Positions 41,546 through 57,038 of a stretch of DNA of 64,000 bases are shown here, piece after piece; position 1 is the first letter of the stretch; the number at the start of each line of letters is the position of its first letter. Where the stretch lies: contig CM067358.1 of assembly GCA_034190875.2 (NCBI GenBank), positions 52,123,663 to 52,187,662 of the forward strand. Reading direction: 5' to 3'. The position numbers were made by a program, and so were the translations under genes. A model generated the notes under the pieces. The model was given only the letters and a program-made list of their open reading frames with translations. It was not told the DNA's origin and ran no database searches. Origin of the DNA: Urechis unicinctus. Lineage: Eukaryota; Annelida; Polychaeta; Xenopneusta; Urechidae.

Positions 41546-44092
41546 AAGTTATGAAAAATGAATCGTAAATTGACTTATATCATAATCTGTTGAATAACAG
41601 TTAGGGGTGTGTTTGTAGTGGTATACACATCGCCGAGGCAAATTAAGTGGAGTCAGTACGATTGTGAATACCGCAGTAACCTCATCAAGGTACAACCAGG
41701 TTGCTCACGGGAATAATTTGGTGAGGCATTTCATCAGTTGATGGGTAACCTGGCATAAAATACCAGGGCTTAAAAGGGTATGCATAGGCTACAATATATA
41801 GCAGAACAAAGACGCTCAATGTATCCATTATTGTTCGCAATGTGATTGGTAGACGGATTACAATGGATACATAAGGAAACTTAACAACTATTACCCAAGT
41901 AGCAAACCAATGAAATCAGGGCAGGGCATCGATTGTAAGGTAGGATAATGGCAGGCGCCATCTTAATGGGATGTACGTATTGCAAGTTGTCATTTATAGC
42001 AATGTTGAATGACATTAGTAGCGCTATTGTGCCAGTGCAAACCTTATCCATCCTAAACACCACCTGTAAATTTGGCAATGACGCATTTGCGTGACAGTTC
42101 CAAAGTGCACACTGTTGTAGGAACAGCCAAACCTGGCGTTTATCTATGTCGGTAATGCATGTATCTAGCGGGCTGTCAGGTTTACGGTGATTAATGGAAA
42201 ACACTCCTAGATATTCAAGAATCAAGTTAATACTTTAACAAATCCCGTAATCATGTTACGAGAAGCAACGCGGTTGTTTCTCGTTAACTGTGATATACTG
42301 GTAGCAAATCCTCCGATGCTTTCAGCCATATATTTCTCAATTATACTGTTCATTGTTAAATACACAAATACAAGCGGAATCGTGATTCCACCAGTTTAAC
42401 AACCAGCTTGTGCTATGATATAAAATTAGTACATTAGGTATTTATTCATGGTCATATAAATGATTTCCCATTTGGTCATATCAGCATTATCTTTCATGGC
42501 ATTGTAACGCGCATATGCATCAAAGTCGTTGCCGGCAATTAGGGTGACAAAACACCAGTCATTTAACTAGTTTAACGCGGTCTAGTTTGCTGAGCTGCAT
42601 CCCGCCCAGCTACATATTTCAACAATATATAGCAAGGGCGGTTGTTCCATGAATAGCACGGGCCTGGGCATTTTGAAATGAAATCATTTTTATCGGATAC
42701 TTTACGACATTGACGTGATGTGATCTAATTGGTGTTTTAACAGGGATCAAACGAATATATGTTTTAACGTAGTGATTGAAATAACGAGCAGCGAATGAAC
42801 CTTGAAAACGTGATATCGCTATTCGGGCGCCCAACAAAATAGCAGAAGCATGTGTCCGGCATATGCACAGGACAAGTTGTAACACAATATGATGGCTGAA
42901 CTAATAGTTAAGTCTAACGAGCAGCGAATGAACCTTGAAACTGAAGATGACCATAGTACTCTGAATAAATAAAGTACGCAACTTAAAAAGCACAGATGCT
43001 CAGATACACTAGAAAAATCCTTCATATTTGGTGATGCTTGTCACTTGCGGATTTTGACCTTCAGCACTGACAGCTGCATCCTTGTGTAGCTGCGTGCAGC
43101 ATACACATTCCTTCACATTTTGCATGGATGTGCATGCAATGCATCTACACCTGAATACGACACTTATGCATGATCACATGTTTTCAAGAAATATATCTGT
43201 GACAAAATGGCAGATTGATTGGTATTACCAGATAGATAATATTGACATTAACCACACCGTGATACTGCCTATCTGAAGCTGGAAAGTTGCTTTCGATTAT
43301 CATCGCTTCAAAGCGAGCCGCATGGTTACGTTGCACTCAAAGTTAATGTGTCATATATTACCGAGATATCATATTTTGGCAACAACAGCGTCTAGTGGGT
43401 CACAGTGTACATAAATAGGGCGTCTTGATGAGTATTAGCAAAGCAAGGTAGCACAACGTTGCACTGTGAATAAGGACTGCATGACTTGACCGCGCCAATA
43501 TACTTACTCTGGTTGCGTCGTCCGGATTCAAATACCACCCTGGGACAATAAAGTTATGTAATAGGTTAGTGAATTACAAAATTGGCTACACAGACCGATA
43601 TTACGGATCTCTCATATCTATGATCGCAGCCTCCTTTTTCTAATTATCAAACTCTCTAACGGTAGGCACAAATATACAATTATTTGCCATGCAAATGTCA
43701 ATCAAGCTGTTTTTCTAAATTGCAAACTATGGTATGAATGTACTCACTAACTACAATGTTAATGTGTGGGCGGTATTTCATCATCATAGAACGTATTTAC
43801 ACAACAAAACACAACACACAATTTTTCAAAAGACATGGCCTAACTACCATGTGGTTACACAGCCCGCATAGAATTTTGAAGCGTGCAATACAAGCGGACT
43901 TTATCTTGGAGAAATTATAACCACTTTTTACACAAGGGGCATAAATATTGATACAATAAAATATAAAAACTCGCAGAGGATGAGCCTATATCGAAGCGAT
44001 GACTGTTTCTCATAGAACAACCTGTCAACAACAATATAGCAATGAGTTGCAAAATCAATGCCGTCTTCTTGACAGTTATTGACAGTAAACTA

Positions 44093-44566
44093 TTAAAATA
44101 TGTTTAAGTTAAATATTTGACAAGGAACTAAAAATAGACAACAAACGAATTTTCGGCAGCTGTCGGCAAGATGTTGCTCTGCTGACATTGTCGTAGATAC
44201 CAGAATACATACCAAAGGGCATGTCATTATATTCCCAACTTTCCGCATCATTTCCCAATCTCTTTTAAATAAGGAACAGTTTGGGATAAGGATGTACGAG
44301 TCAAACGAATTATTGTACCGTACATGTGATAAACATACCAAAGCGACTAAGTTAGCTTGGCTTGCCACGAGAGCCCAGGTATTGTAGACATATTTTATGA
44401 AAATAGAAGGATTATTGAATACGCGCTCTGATTTTCTCGATAGACAATCTGCTGCTATATTTGACAGCACGAATATAATATTTAAAAACGCGGTGCATAA
44501 TGTTACCAAAACCTGAGTTTCGGTCATGCTGTTGCCGAGTTTATGGTGCACGCAGCGCGTAATCAA
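44093..44566 (-). other. Longest open frame in the window, 157 codons (unit C)
   Basis: The frame lies in duplicated DNA, has three hydrophobic stretches and scattered Cys, and matches no family I recognise. The matching frame in B is shortened to 138 codons by an upstream stop and differs only by replacement changes; unit A has no equivalent. A frame of this length is only marginally unusual for 64 kb of AT-rich DNA. It is most likely not a gene, but worth a transcript check. Confidence 0.2.
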
Positions 44567-46859
44567 ATAGTACAGTGTTTGCTAGAAAAAGCTTGTCAAG
44601 CGAAATGGGATATTTCGGACATATGCCACAATTGTGATTGATGGCATCTGAAGTGTAATATTAAACATCGTTCTGGCAGTTACCCTAATAAGGCGTATAC
44701 CATAGGGGAAGCGGCTTGTTTACGCATAGACATAAATATGTCAATATAGAATGTCCTGTACAAAATTACAGTTGAGCGGGAATAGAATGGTATTTACGTG
44801 CGATTTTGATTAAAATACAATTGTTTCAAAATACAAATAATGCTTTAAGTATCTACAATGGTACAAGCTTCTACATATTATCGACAACAAATGATCGAGG
44901 CAATTTAACAAAGGTCGTGAAAGAAGTAAGACAACTCATCCCTGTTTTGGTAATAATTATGCTTGGATAGCTTTGAGTGTAGAGACGAATGATGTGATAA
45001 CTTAAACGTCAGGGAATATGCACAAAATTCATTGCACTTGCCATGAAATATTTATCTCACTATATATCAGGTGACACGATTTCGCACTCAGCTTTGGACA
45101 CAGATGATGACTAATGTCTCAATCAATTGACCCAATATATATTGTAACTGGATGCTAAGCGCTTTATGACTAGTTCTGCTGTCCACAAAATAATCTACAA
45201 AAAGATAGAAATTATTCATTCGTGAAAGAGCTTCTGAGTGCATAAGGAAGTAATTGCATCGATGTAGGCCTATAATGAGAGTTTATGGATCATCCGAATG
45301 TAGCCACTGTTCTTTGTCTATTCGTTAACAACGTATAATATGATAACATAAATCATCATGCTAGAGATGGGCTATTTCTGTTGTCGGTAACATGCAAAGT
45401 ATATAGCCTAAATTGATTGTATGTTTGCAGAGTATGACATTAAGTAGCACTTGTAACTACTAGCCAAGAATAACCAATTAACGAAACATCATATAAGCTT
45501 TGTGAAATATTCATTGTAATCACACATGCAGTTTATATGTATGCCGTCCAGAACACTCAAAACATTCTAAATTGAATAATATAATATTATAATGTTTTTG
45601 ATCGATTTAATTGAATCCCAGCTGACTCCAATATATTGTAATAGAGGCAATATATACCAAAAGTTTGTAATGAAGGCAATAAATATTACAGTCATCGAGT
45701 ATTCTCGTTTCCTCTACACATATTGCGACTTGATCTCTATGTGACCTAAAATGTCATGGCAAGAAAATGGGTTGTGGAATTAATATAACCTAATACAAAT
45801 CCTTAGCAAGCTTGTTTTCCTGCATCCATAAATATTTAAATACTACATAAAAAATCTTGTCGAATCAGTAAGATCTAATTTACATTCTTTCGTACATCTA
45901 CCTTGCTTAGTAGCGATGCAGCCTACGGCAACATTAATCTTGTCCGTAATTCCATGTTACAACGAATGTTCCCTGAATGCGCAGTCTTACTAAGGTATGC
46001 TAAAGTCGATGATCGAACTATTCAGATACATAAATACAATCCATGTAATTGTATTACATTTTTCCAGGTGAAACAGACCATTAAAATCATCCCATTGGGT
46101 AGTTATATAATAAGGGGGCTCCTTTGACACAAAAGAGTGGCTATTTTAACACATCATGCACGATTTTAACCCATTTCACGTCTGATTATGCCAAATACAT
46201 AGTCAAATAAATAACGTACACAATACAGTTTTTCCAATTGATCATATATTTTTCCGCAATCTGATAGTCATGGGAAATTTTTTTATCAGTCATTCTCGGT
46301 AATACATTAACGAATTTTGCCGCTGATTTTTACAGTGCTAAAAATTTAAGCCTATTGGCGGTTAGTTAAGATATAGATCGCCATCACAATCAAAACAGGA
46401 TATTTGTTGTACAGGTTGTCACACATGCCTTTGACAATACTCTGGAAGTGTTTAGTGACTACAAGTAATGTGATATGAGTTATGGCAGCCTGAGAGCGAT
46501 GACAAGCCACATTTTTATTGTTTGGGCTCTGGTTTGAGCTACATTTTCAAATATGTATGATTATATCATTCTCTTGTTCTGCTGCATCGTTTGTAGATGC
46601 ACATGTCTACATGGCGCTTACAGATGCATTGAGCCTCGAATGAAGAATATATTTCCCCGAAATCAACGTTTTGGAACTATCTAATTAACATAACTTTATG
46701 ACAAAAGCAACATTTCACGTACGAGACCGACAATTAATTATAAAAAAATTTAAGATTTGAATTATTCTTTGCCTGATACAAAGAAACATGCATTCTTATA
46801 TGACAAACATATAGACAAAAAACTAATTAATGTCAGTTAAATTCGCTCTCATAGCAATA

Positions 46860-47446
<587 letters not shown>

Positions 47447-47896
47447 GCAATAAACATTTATGCATAATAAGTGCTTAGAAAAGGACATTATCCAGCAGAT
47501 CAGGCATTGCCATAAATGTCTATATTTTACTTTACTCATTTGTAGCGGTTTTCGTCAAGCCATTTGACGTCCAAAATAAAATTAACAAAATCGACGGAAC
47601 CGACATGTGAATATCAAACTTCATGATTCTGTGTAAACATCATGTCTTCCACGACATTTGCTAGATCGTTTATCCTTAGTGTCGGGGAATCTGAAATGAT
47701 TATGATATTCTTATAGCTTTGGAAGAATTACAAACCCTTATGAATTATAAAACAATACATCAATTTGCTTGGACAATATCGCAGCGCTGTTGCCCGTTTT
47801 CACCGCAGTCGCAGCTTGTAATTCTACAAATCAGTATTCACGTCAATTCCTTTCCATCAACCTTTTTTTGGGGGATCAATGCTTAAGCATTCCTGT

Positions 47897-48334
47897 TTAC
47901 AGTACATCATGGTAGGTGCATTGCAATTTAGGAAAATGTTTCCTGCGGATTTCCTGATTTGAATATAACTTCTTATTGGCTAACACTGCATCGAAGGCAA
48001 ATTTTGATATATACATATATGCCATATTCGAGAATCAAATGTCGAATCTGTTTATGCCGAATGCCGGCCGTTGCTTGTACTGAAAACCATCGCGAGTAAA
48101 TATAATATTAAGCATCGATCGACCAGATAGTGTATAGGGATTGTGCCAGAACATTTTAGGTAAAAACTGTGTGATCGCATGTGCGACTTTACATCGTGCA
48201 AAGCAATTCACCAATGTTGTTGAAGCGCGATCTATAAGAGCCAGATAGCATAGGATTCGTATTCGATATACATCAAAAACAGTGAAATAAGGGAAATATT
48301 GTATATTAACATTACACAATGGGCGCGATATCAT
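47897..48334 (-). pseudogene. Decayed 146-codon frame with complementary stops (C)
   Basis: Same frame as 29967-30404 of unit B. The stop is TGA near 48037 at a site that reads CGA in B, a C-to-T change at a CpG on the coding strand. The B-specific TAG is a sense codon here. No insertions or deletions separate the two. The product is not recognised. Confidence 0.3.
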
Positions 48335-48600
48335 ATGTCTTTATAACACACTACTTCAACGCATTTAAATGTTTGCGAAGCATGCATTCATTACGGTTCA
48401 GTGTACAGTTGAACAAAGTCGTCTTTTTTATATTCTTAGCGCCATCATCATAATCAACATCTTAACCATTGTCATTACGTACTACCTCAATATGGAATCG
48501 CCATGAAGTTCCTCGTATTATTCGTTGTTGCTTGCATCATGTTTAACGTCCTAGAACCCCAGTTTCTCACATTTTTCTCATGTATATTTTCCTTAAGCCA

Positions 48601-48740
48601 ATATTTTCACTGCGTAAATAATGTTGTCGGTTAGAGTGATGCAAACATACCGAATCGTCTGATTGTTATATACCATATTTTCACTACGTAAAGTAAGTTG
48701 TCGGGTAGAGTGATGCAAACATACCGAATCGTCTGATTCC
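48601..48740. repeat. 74-bp tandem repeat, two copies (C)
   Basis: Copies begin at 48601 and 48675. Unit B has three copies at the same place. Confidence 0.92.
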
Positions 48741-49549
48741 ATACTATACTAGGTAATATTGTGAGTCTCGGCCAGTAGAATGAACGTTGAAGTAAAGCCG
48801 TTATTGCTAACCCTCCGTGTATTTGCTACACTATTGTGGTCATAGCTGTAAAGCCTCAGCTGTCAAACCGAAAGGCTGGTTTTTGTAAAATATCAATCGT
48901 ATTGAACAGATTCGGCCAATATTTTATCGTGGAAGTAATTCCCTTAGCTACGTGTCTCTAGGACACTTTATGTTACTGCAGATAAACATATTGTGCACGA
49001 ACGTGCAACTCCGATCTCATGACTACTTTAAAGCAGTTCAGAAGCTTTCCCACTAATTATATATTGCGTTTGTGTCGTAAGTTTGGTTTTATTAGCTCAA
49101 AACCTCTATCAACAGTTTCCAATAGCAGTGCCCTTAATTTTACATAGTAAGTAAATGCAGTTTACCATTAGTCAAGAACCATTTAACCGATCTTCAAACA
49201 CATGTTAGCTGTCATCGAATTGTTGTAGTCTTAGTGTCCAATGGTGCATACGGCATCATCAATATGTCTCCATAGGCAGAAATGATTAAAGTCCATGCCC
49301 ATATAAACGATACGTAAGTCCTACTACGAGCCTCAAGTTATGTAAATGAGCCGTTACAATGGGTGAACGGGTCACTATGGTGAGTAGACGGTTATGCTAT
49401 TCACTGCGTCGACGATTAAAAAGAAACGAAAAGGCTGCACCTTCTCACCAAATAGGTCCCCGACACTATCGATATATTAGGACAGTCAAAACATAGTGAA
49501 ATAAACGATGATGCGATACATTTATGTTGCTTAATTCGTGTTAACAGTA

Positions 49550-50870
49550 TGGTGTGCGTATAGTCATTTATGTTGAAATAAACGATGATGCGATACAGTT
49601 TGCTTAATTCGTGTTAACATCATTAATCATATATCTATCAAATATAAATATTGTATGATATATAATTTGGGATCGGTATATTGTAGATATATCCCAAATT
49701 ATATAACATTTATCCTATTAGGAATGAGATATATATGACTTATATATATATAATGGAACGCACGAATTCGGCTTTCAGAATGCGAATGATACATACGGAA
49801 CGATATACAATCCCTTATGAATTATCAAGCAGTATCATCAAACTATCATGCGAAATGGTCTTTCTATGTCAACCGACTTTTTAACTAATGTTAATTCTGA
49901 TATTAGATAACATATGGCCTATTCTAGAGAATGTTTATCGTTCACTCTCCTTGCTATTATTTCGTGCATATTCAAATGGAATAGACATACTTTTTCATCT
50001 CCATTGGGTATAACACCTAGCGCTAAATCAACGTCAGACGGACATAACTATCGGCAATTCTCTATTGTCTCAAGCAGTTCTATAATGTTAATTTTAGGGT
50101 CCTTTTTTTCGTATCGTTCATCCTGGATGACTCCACTTGCTATTCTAAACTAGACAGATACTTTTTGCTAGAGTTCAGTGATTGGTTAATTATTCAGTGG
50201 GGACTGTAGTCCTAACATTCTAAACCTAGGACAGATACTTTTTTATATCGTGATTGGGTATAACACCTAGAACGCATGTGTTACTAAACGATAAGACAGA
50301 TTCAATCCAATGGACAATAGAGGATTAGGTGATGGGTATTCTTACTGACAGAACAAGAGGAATGATTCATTACGAGAGGAGTAATGTATGTATTTAGGGC
50401 ACTTATTCCCACTCTCAAGCACATTATCATTACAGCTAGGGGCTACCAGGTAAGTCTTTTCGTTAACCTGTCTCTTTTTTCGTGTCGTTCATTTGTAGTA
50501 GAGTAGTTCCAATGGTGCACTTTAACTATCGAGCAGTAAGTTTGGATTGCGTTACACGTTCTACGCGCAAATTGCACCAGCTCAGAAATGTGTTTGATTC
50601 ACAACCAACACAATGGATGCGACCAATTACCTAAACGCTAATTCGAGCAAATTAGCACCAATAACCTAAAAATTCGGAAATGAGATCGATATTTCCTAAC
50701 ACATCTATTACTAAACGAGATATCTCAATTACACCTAGACGCATGTGTTACTAAACGATAATACACAGATTCAATCCAATGGACCAATCGTAAGATTAGG
50801 TGTGATGGGTATTCTTACCGTCGCAGCAATTGCGATGATAGGTGCTAGAGCGTTTGCATGATTTATGGGT
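49550..50870. other. Scrambled patch in unit C
   Basis: The corresponding B sequence (31730-32300) is intact, about 570 bp. Here its pieces appear in order but are broken up, separated by unrelated sequence and partly repeated. GAAATAAACGATGATGCGAT occurs at about 49497 and 49575. 'GTATAACACCTAG' occurs near 50008 and 50258, with a shorter ACACCTAG near 50731. A segment of about 80 bp starting ACACCTAG recurs at about 50265 and 50730. This fits template switching during repair or an assembly artefact. It destroys the 60-codon frame that A and B share here. Confidence 0.8.
49659..49705. other. 14-bp-stem inverted repeat inside the scrambled patch
   Basis: TATATAATTTGGGA at 49659-49672 and its perfect reverse complement at 49692-49705, with a 19-nt loop. 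It lies in sequence not present in B, so it came with the rearrangement. Confidence 0.7.
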
Positions 50871-51624
50871 TGCATATTCCGCAAAACTGTCAGAACTCCT
50901 TGGAAATGTCGTTGTTTTCAGTTAAATGCATTGCTTATCATCTACGATGCATGATTTATCCTGGCGATGCAACTTTTCAAATGCTGTGTGAACGCCTGAC
51001 GAATGCACTCGTCCGCTGTTTGTACAATAAGAATAGATCACCAGCCACCTGCCCATACATACATCATATCCTATAGCTACATGCCCTTCCTGCGTTTGCA
51101 ACTCCCCAGCTCTCACTGACCAGGTCCCATGGGATAACGTTGAGGGAATCACTATCCCAGACACGAGCTCAACATATCGCTCAAGCATTTAGGCAAAATT
51201 AAAACTAAAATTAAAAAATTTAAGCAAAGCAGTAAAGCTCAGGTTTATTATCAACCCTACGCTTCACGCCCGACTCTTCCTACATTATCACAAAATCATA
51301 TGGTACACATCTCTTCGATACAGCACGAACTAAGATAAGTTATCGACAGCAAATTTACTCTGTCTTAACATTTAAGGATTTTCTGCAATTTTTGCCTTAG
51401 TCAATTCCCGTAATTGCATCCCAAAGTCGTATCATGGGTAGGTACGAGCGACCGCTATCTTGTCATGTGAAACATACATAACCTTTGTAAAACTGGACCG
51501 TTATCTACGGCATTGGACGAAAAGTAGAGTAATCGATGTATAGACACGGCGTCATCTATAGGCCAAATTGGTTCCACAGGCAAATAATCTAGATCAGCCC
51601 CTAACAAAAACGGTACATGTAGCG

Positions 51625-51930
51625 GATGTTGCCTTGACTGTGTCGGTATTTTCCATGCATTGCAGGTTGTCATGATTGTGTCGGTATTCTCAATGCATTG
51701 TATGTTTTGGTTTGACTGCGTCGGTATTCATCATGCATTATGAGTGGTTTGATTGTGTCGGCATTCTCTATGCATTGCATGTTGTTTTAACTGTGTCGGT
51801 AATCTTCATGCATTGTATGTTTTGGTTTGACTCTGTCGGTGTTCATAATGCATTATGAGTGGTTTGATTGTTTACGTATTCTCCATGCGTTGCATGTGGT
51901 GATTATTAAGTCGGTATTATCCACGTGTTG
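51625..51930. repeat. 37-40-bp minisatellite (unit C)
   Basis: About eight degenerate units of the same type as 33060-33340. The extra first unit is GACTGTGTCGGTATTTTCC... and is absent from B. The short frames here are repeat artefacts. Confidence 0.9.
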
Positions 51931-52977
51931 TATGATGTTTTACGCAACATTTACTTTGTGCTGCCCTAGCACTTTCTTAGTAAGACGACGTGTAAATATC
52001 CATATTTCAAGTTAAATTAGAAGATATTCACGGGAATAGCAATAATAAAACCCCAAATTAATGAAATTTATCTTACTCATCTTTTGATTTACGATTGTAG
52101 GATGCAATAAATATTTTCATAAATATTGCATTAATATTGATTAACCCCGTCTATGCCGTCAGCCAGGAATCCATATTGACGGCGAGACCCTGTTAAGCGG
52201 ATTGTGGACGGTTCGACGTTGATATATGTTTTGTACTCATTCATTAATCTTATATTGTTGTTGTAGCATTTGTCTAAATTTTTAAATAAGCTCATCTTGA
52301 CCGCAAATAGATTTGATAGTCAGTAAGCATCATAACTGCCACAATAGCTCAGCTTCAACTGACCAAACAATATGCTGCGTTATTTGAGAATTATTCACTA
52401 GGCGTAGATCGCCGAGACGATGGAAGAGCCCCTAGCGGCTTGGTTTGTTTTATGGTAACGTCATTTGTAGACGGGCGTGCTGTTAACTCAACAACATACT
52501 CACGTCATAGCTGGTCGGGGTGGGCCTTCTAAGCATAGCTTAAAGCCCTTCGATACCTCTTCACGACTGAAACTTACCTTAAATCCCAGTATGTCAATGA
52601 CACTAACCTTTTCTATTTTATGGAAGCAATAATTCTTTGATGGATTACTTTGATGAAATCCAAAGATGTCTCTGGTCGTAATAATTTGTGGAACAAACAG
52701 CCACATTGTTTTTACATAACAGCCACATAAATCGAAAGGCCAAAATGGCATTTTAGGAGCATGAACATATATAGCGAAATGCTCTTTTCCCTGTGACTTC
52801 TAATACATAATGTCCCTATGCCCGCCTAACTGACCAATAGTGCCATTTGTTACCCACGGCACAATAGAAGAAGAAGCTTGTCGCGTAACAGGTGGTCTTG
52901 TTGCAAGCGACTAAACATTAACCACGTTGGCCATTTTCTGAGTGCAAAAAACACGTGTGTCCAATTGCGACACTTCC

Positions 52978-53440
<463 letters not shown>

Positions 53441-56118
53441 ATAAACATTGGTTAGCTCTTATATCGAGCAGCGAAAATCGGCAGTTTGGTAATTATTAAG
53501 CCTACATCGGTAGTTTAATGCATAATATATATGCGTTGCTCCGTCTAAACTCCCAGTTTTACCTTAAAAATTTATTTCATTATCCTTTATAACGCATCCT
53601 TGCTTTTATCAGATGGACTTCACTAAGTGCAACCTGACGTTGCAATATCAAATGCTAACTATAATGGTAGAAAATACATCAATTCTCTTATGTAAATATG
53701 AAAATATCCATAATATCATTCAATTACCAATTACCAAACACTCCCATGCAGATAATTAGTAAGTGTTTATATGAATCACTTACAGCCAGCATACACAGAG
53801 ACAAAGAGTGGCTGGAACTGATGAGGAATAAAAACAGGGCTCTTCGATTATTAGGTACATTCGGATTAATATAATAAAGGTCACCTAGGTCACAAATGAA
53901 TATGGTTGGATGTTATGGAAGCATTAAACTGATTTAACCTAGGAGTCAGGAAATATGAATTGGTTTTTTTTCGAATTAAACCTGTGATGCAAAAATTAAG
54001 TGGGCTGTATTAATGAAAACGTTACCGTGATTGATAAACGAGAGCTTATAAAAAATCATAAATCACTTTGGCATGGCATATTTTGCACCCTCCGCATTAT
54101 TATAGTTTTGCCAATTCACTGTGTCGTACATCACTCGAATGAATCATACCCCAACAAGCGCATGAAATCATCATCATTATTTTGTAGTTGTCAGGCGCCA
54201 TTCTTATATTTCTCCTGTCAATGGTTAGTGTTGGACTCATTAATCACTCAGGCTTTTCAATGTACCCCATACATTTTGCACGCTACAATCCGGTTGAGAC
54301 AAATACACAATTTGAATAGTCAAATATATGTTGATTATCGGTGAACCTCCATGTTGCGATGCACCTTTAGAAAAACTAGATATACCCGCGATAAAAACCT
54401 TAACATTAATCTACTTGCGCGTGATGTATAAAACTGTTTACTCGATGATATAAAAACAAAGTACGTTCACTGTCACCATTAATACCATACTATTAACCCG
54501 TGATTTTTGCGGGTCTTTCATTTTCTAAACTATAACGAACCATCTCAAAACATCATCGGAATATGCACTTTTGAAGAAGCTATGACAGAAATAGCCAACA
54601 GATGATGTTCAATAGAAAGAAAAACAGCCCTATAATTATGGTTCCTGGCAAGTGATTACATGAATTCATTTGAACATACGGTAAACGCTAAAACGGCAAA
54701 TAGCTGCCAACTTCGTTAGCATTGTCACAACTGGATTGTGCTCCAAAATCGATAACAGAGCTTTGCCATATACAAAGGTCTCTTCCAGCCTTATTTGACT
54801 CCTAACAAGAAGTGTTGACGTATCATTTTCCTTTCTTTAGTCGCGTAATAAAATGCACCCACTGAATACATATCAGGCGAGGTTTCGTGAGCAATATCGA
54901 GCCACGGCTACTATAATTCCCAATATGTAAACAATATCATGTCCTGGAGTAGGCAGAACTCGGCGAGAGGCGCAATCAGTTCAAACGTGATTATTCGGCG
55001 GAGAGTATCGCAAATGGCATAGAAAGAATAAAAACCATCTTAATATTTGTTGTATATCTCGCCTTCATCGTTGTGACGACTTACGCTTACTGCCCCTTTT
55101 CACGGAAGCATTATTGAGCGCTGATTGCACTGTTTAATTTCCGTTTTCTTTGCATGGAAAAAAAGGCAACAATTTACCATCGATCTCTTTATGATTGATA
55201 CAAAAAAGTATGATTGTAACTTCTAAGTTTATGAACCACTAAATCAAGGTTAATGCATATTATATGAGTCCGCCGCCAGGAATATACGGAAGACGGATTA
55301 TGGTTGACAAGAATTTTATATAAAAATACAGCTCAATAGTATTCCAATTAACGGGTGTTGATCCAGGATGTTTCCCGACTTACTGGTCTATTTTCATAGC
55401 AGTTGACTTCTGGCAAACAGGTAAACCTTTGTGCAGAGCAAACTATTGTAGTTTTTATGTCTGTCTGATATGTAATTGCAAGTTGCAGATAATATAATTA
55501 CTACAATGCCCTTTTTCAAGTGCTCAGGATTTCGCCACATACTTTTGATGCGTTAAAAGCCGTCCTTAGTTTACCTCCGCAAACACTTATGCCTAATAAA
55601 TGTCACCGGTACCATCAAATCTATCAATGTAATACAATACAGCCGCAACCCTCGAGCACTAAACATAGCGTTGCATACGCGACATACATGCGCAATCTTT
55701 TCTGATTTTCAATCAAAATATACATTGTTGCGCTGTAGAAAATAAATCATTTGAAAAATTAAAGGGTTCCAATTACATTTCTTGTTACTATCTGCTCAAA
55801 ACCACTTGCACCATATTTCAACACTGTGAATTAACGCACTCGTTTCGTCATTGACGCATTTGTTTAGTATAACCCTTCACCCGTCCAACGTTCTCTCTCA
55901 CGATAGTAGCGACGCCTGTTGACAGCGTTGTATTTCATGTTAACTCCCACACAGCAAAGTGAATCTATAAACTCTGTTCTCGAGATCGTCCTAGCAAGCC
56001 AACAAATGTTAAGCACAATCCAGCTTGCACATTTATATGTGTTTCATGTTTAACGACGCGAGAGGCAAGATTTCAGTGACAAACAAACATTTTCTGCCGT
56101 TAGTATTCAATATCTAGA

Positions 56119-56832
56119 TAAAAAAGGAATAGGTTATTGTCGAGTATTAATATTGTTCTCAATTGAATATCATATATTTTGATTAATTGTCATTGGGCGA
56201 CAGCTTTTTGGCCTTGAAACAAGTTGTAAGCTTTTGGTTAACAATATTAATACCTTCATTAACAATTTGATTAGTAAAATATATTGTGGTGTCGTCAGCG
56301 TATAGGTTGTATTTTAGGGGAGGGGAAATACACAATAGATCACAGATACATAGTACCTGATCTAGTAGATTTTTTTATTTACTTGTTGTTTTCTTTGAGT
56401 TAAGTTACTTTGTATTCAATCGAACACCAAACCCCGGATACCATAGTGACATGGTTTCCTGAGTATTACATAATGGCCAAGATTGCCAAGCGCATTTTTC
56501 AGATCTAGAAAACACTGATTGTCGTCGCATTGCTGCTCATGACTTTTCCTATATTATCAGTTACATTAAATTCGACAAGGGAAAGCGTCATTGAATGTTT
56601 ACTTCTTAAGACATATTTCTTATGTACAACATATTATTATCATTAATAAAGTCATTTGCTAAGTAGTTTTGCAATTATCTGGGATACAAGCGTTTAATAT
56701 GGGAATTACTGCCATTGTCATTCCCCGGGAGATGGACCTTATTCGAATGATTAATAACAAATATGTGTTATAGACCAGGTGATTTCCAGATTATCTGTTT
56801 CAACGTATTTATGCTCACTTCATTTGGCCTCT
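56119..56832 (-). pseudogene. LINE reverse-transcriptase fragment, YADD retained (C)
   Basis: On the minus strand, from high to low coordinates: HKKYVLRSKHSMTLSLVEF; after a frame break FLDLKNALGNLGHYV at about 56511-56467; CHYGIRGLVFD; an in-frame TGA at 56416-56418 where Trp is usual; LTQRKQQVNK; then NLYADDTTIYF with Y-A-D-D at 56291-56302; KLTTCFKAKKLSPND; a TAA; and SKYMIF. This order is that of LINE reverse transcriptases. The segment between R-K-Q and Y-A-D-D is about half the usual length, and stops and shifts are several, so it is dead. It covers only the reverse-transcriptase core. Animal LINEs of the CR1/Jockey type are the closest in style; I cannot assign the clade. Confidence 0.88.
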
Positions 56833-57018
56833 TGAAGTTTATATCTTAAAATTTGATAGAGTATCCATAATTGCCTGTTCTGAAACAAATGCATTGATCG
56901 CTTGTTATGTGGTGCGAATGGATCTTTTTTTGTTCCTCGTTTGGAACTCATTTACATTTTAAATAATAAATATTGGCAGAAATAATGTGGAGTCCTGATG
57001 CAATATATCTCCATTAAC

Positions 57019-57038
57019 TGTGTACATTTGTACACAGA
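57019..57038. other. Perfect 20-bp palindrome (unit C)
   Basis: Third identical copy of CTGTGTACATTTGTACACAG. It lies about 80 bp from the point where C loses sequence relative to A and B. Confidence 0.6.
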
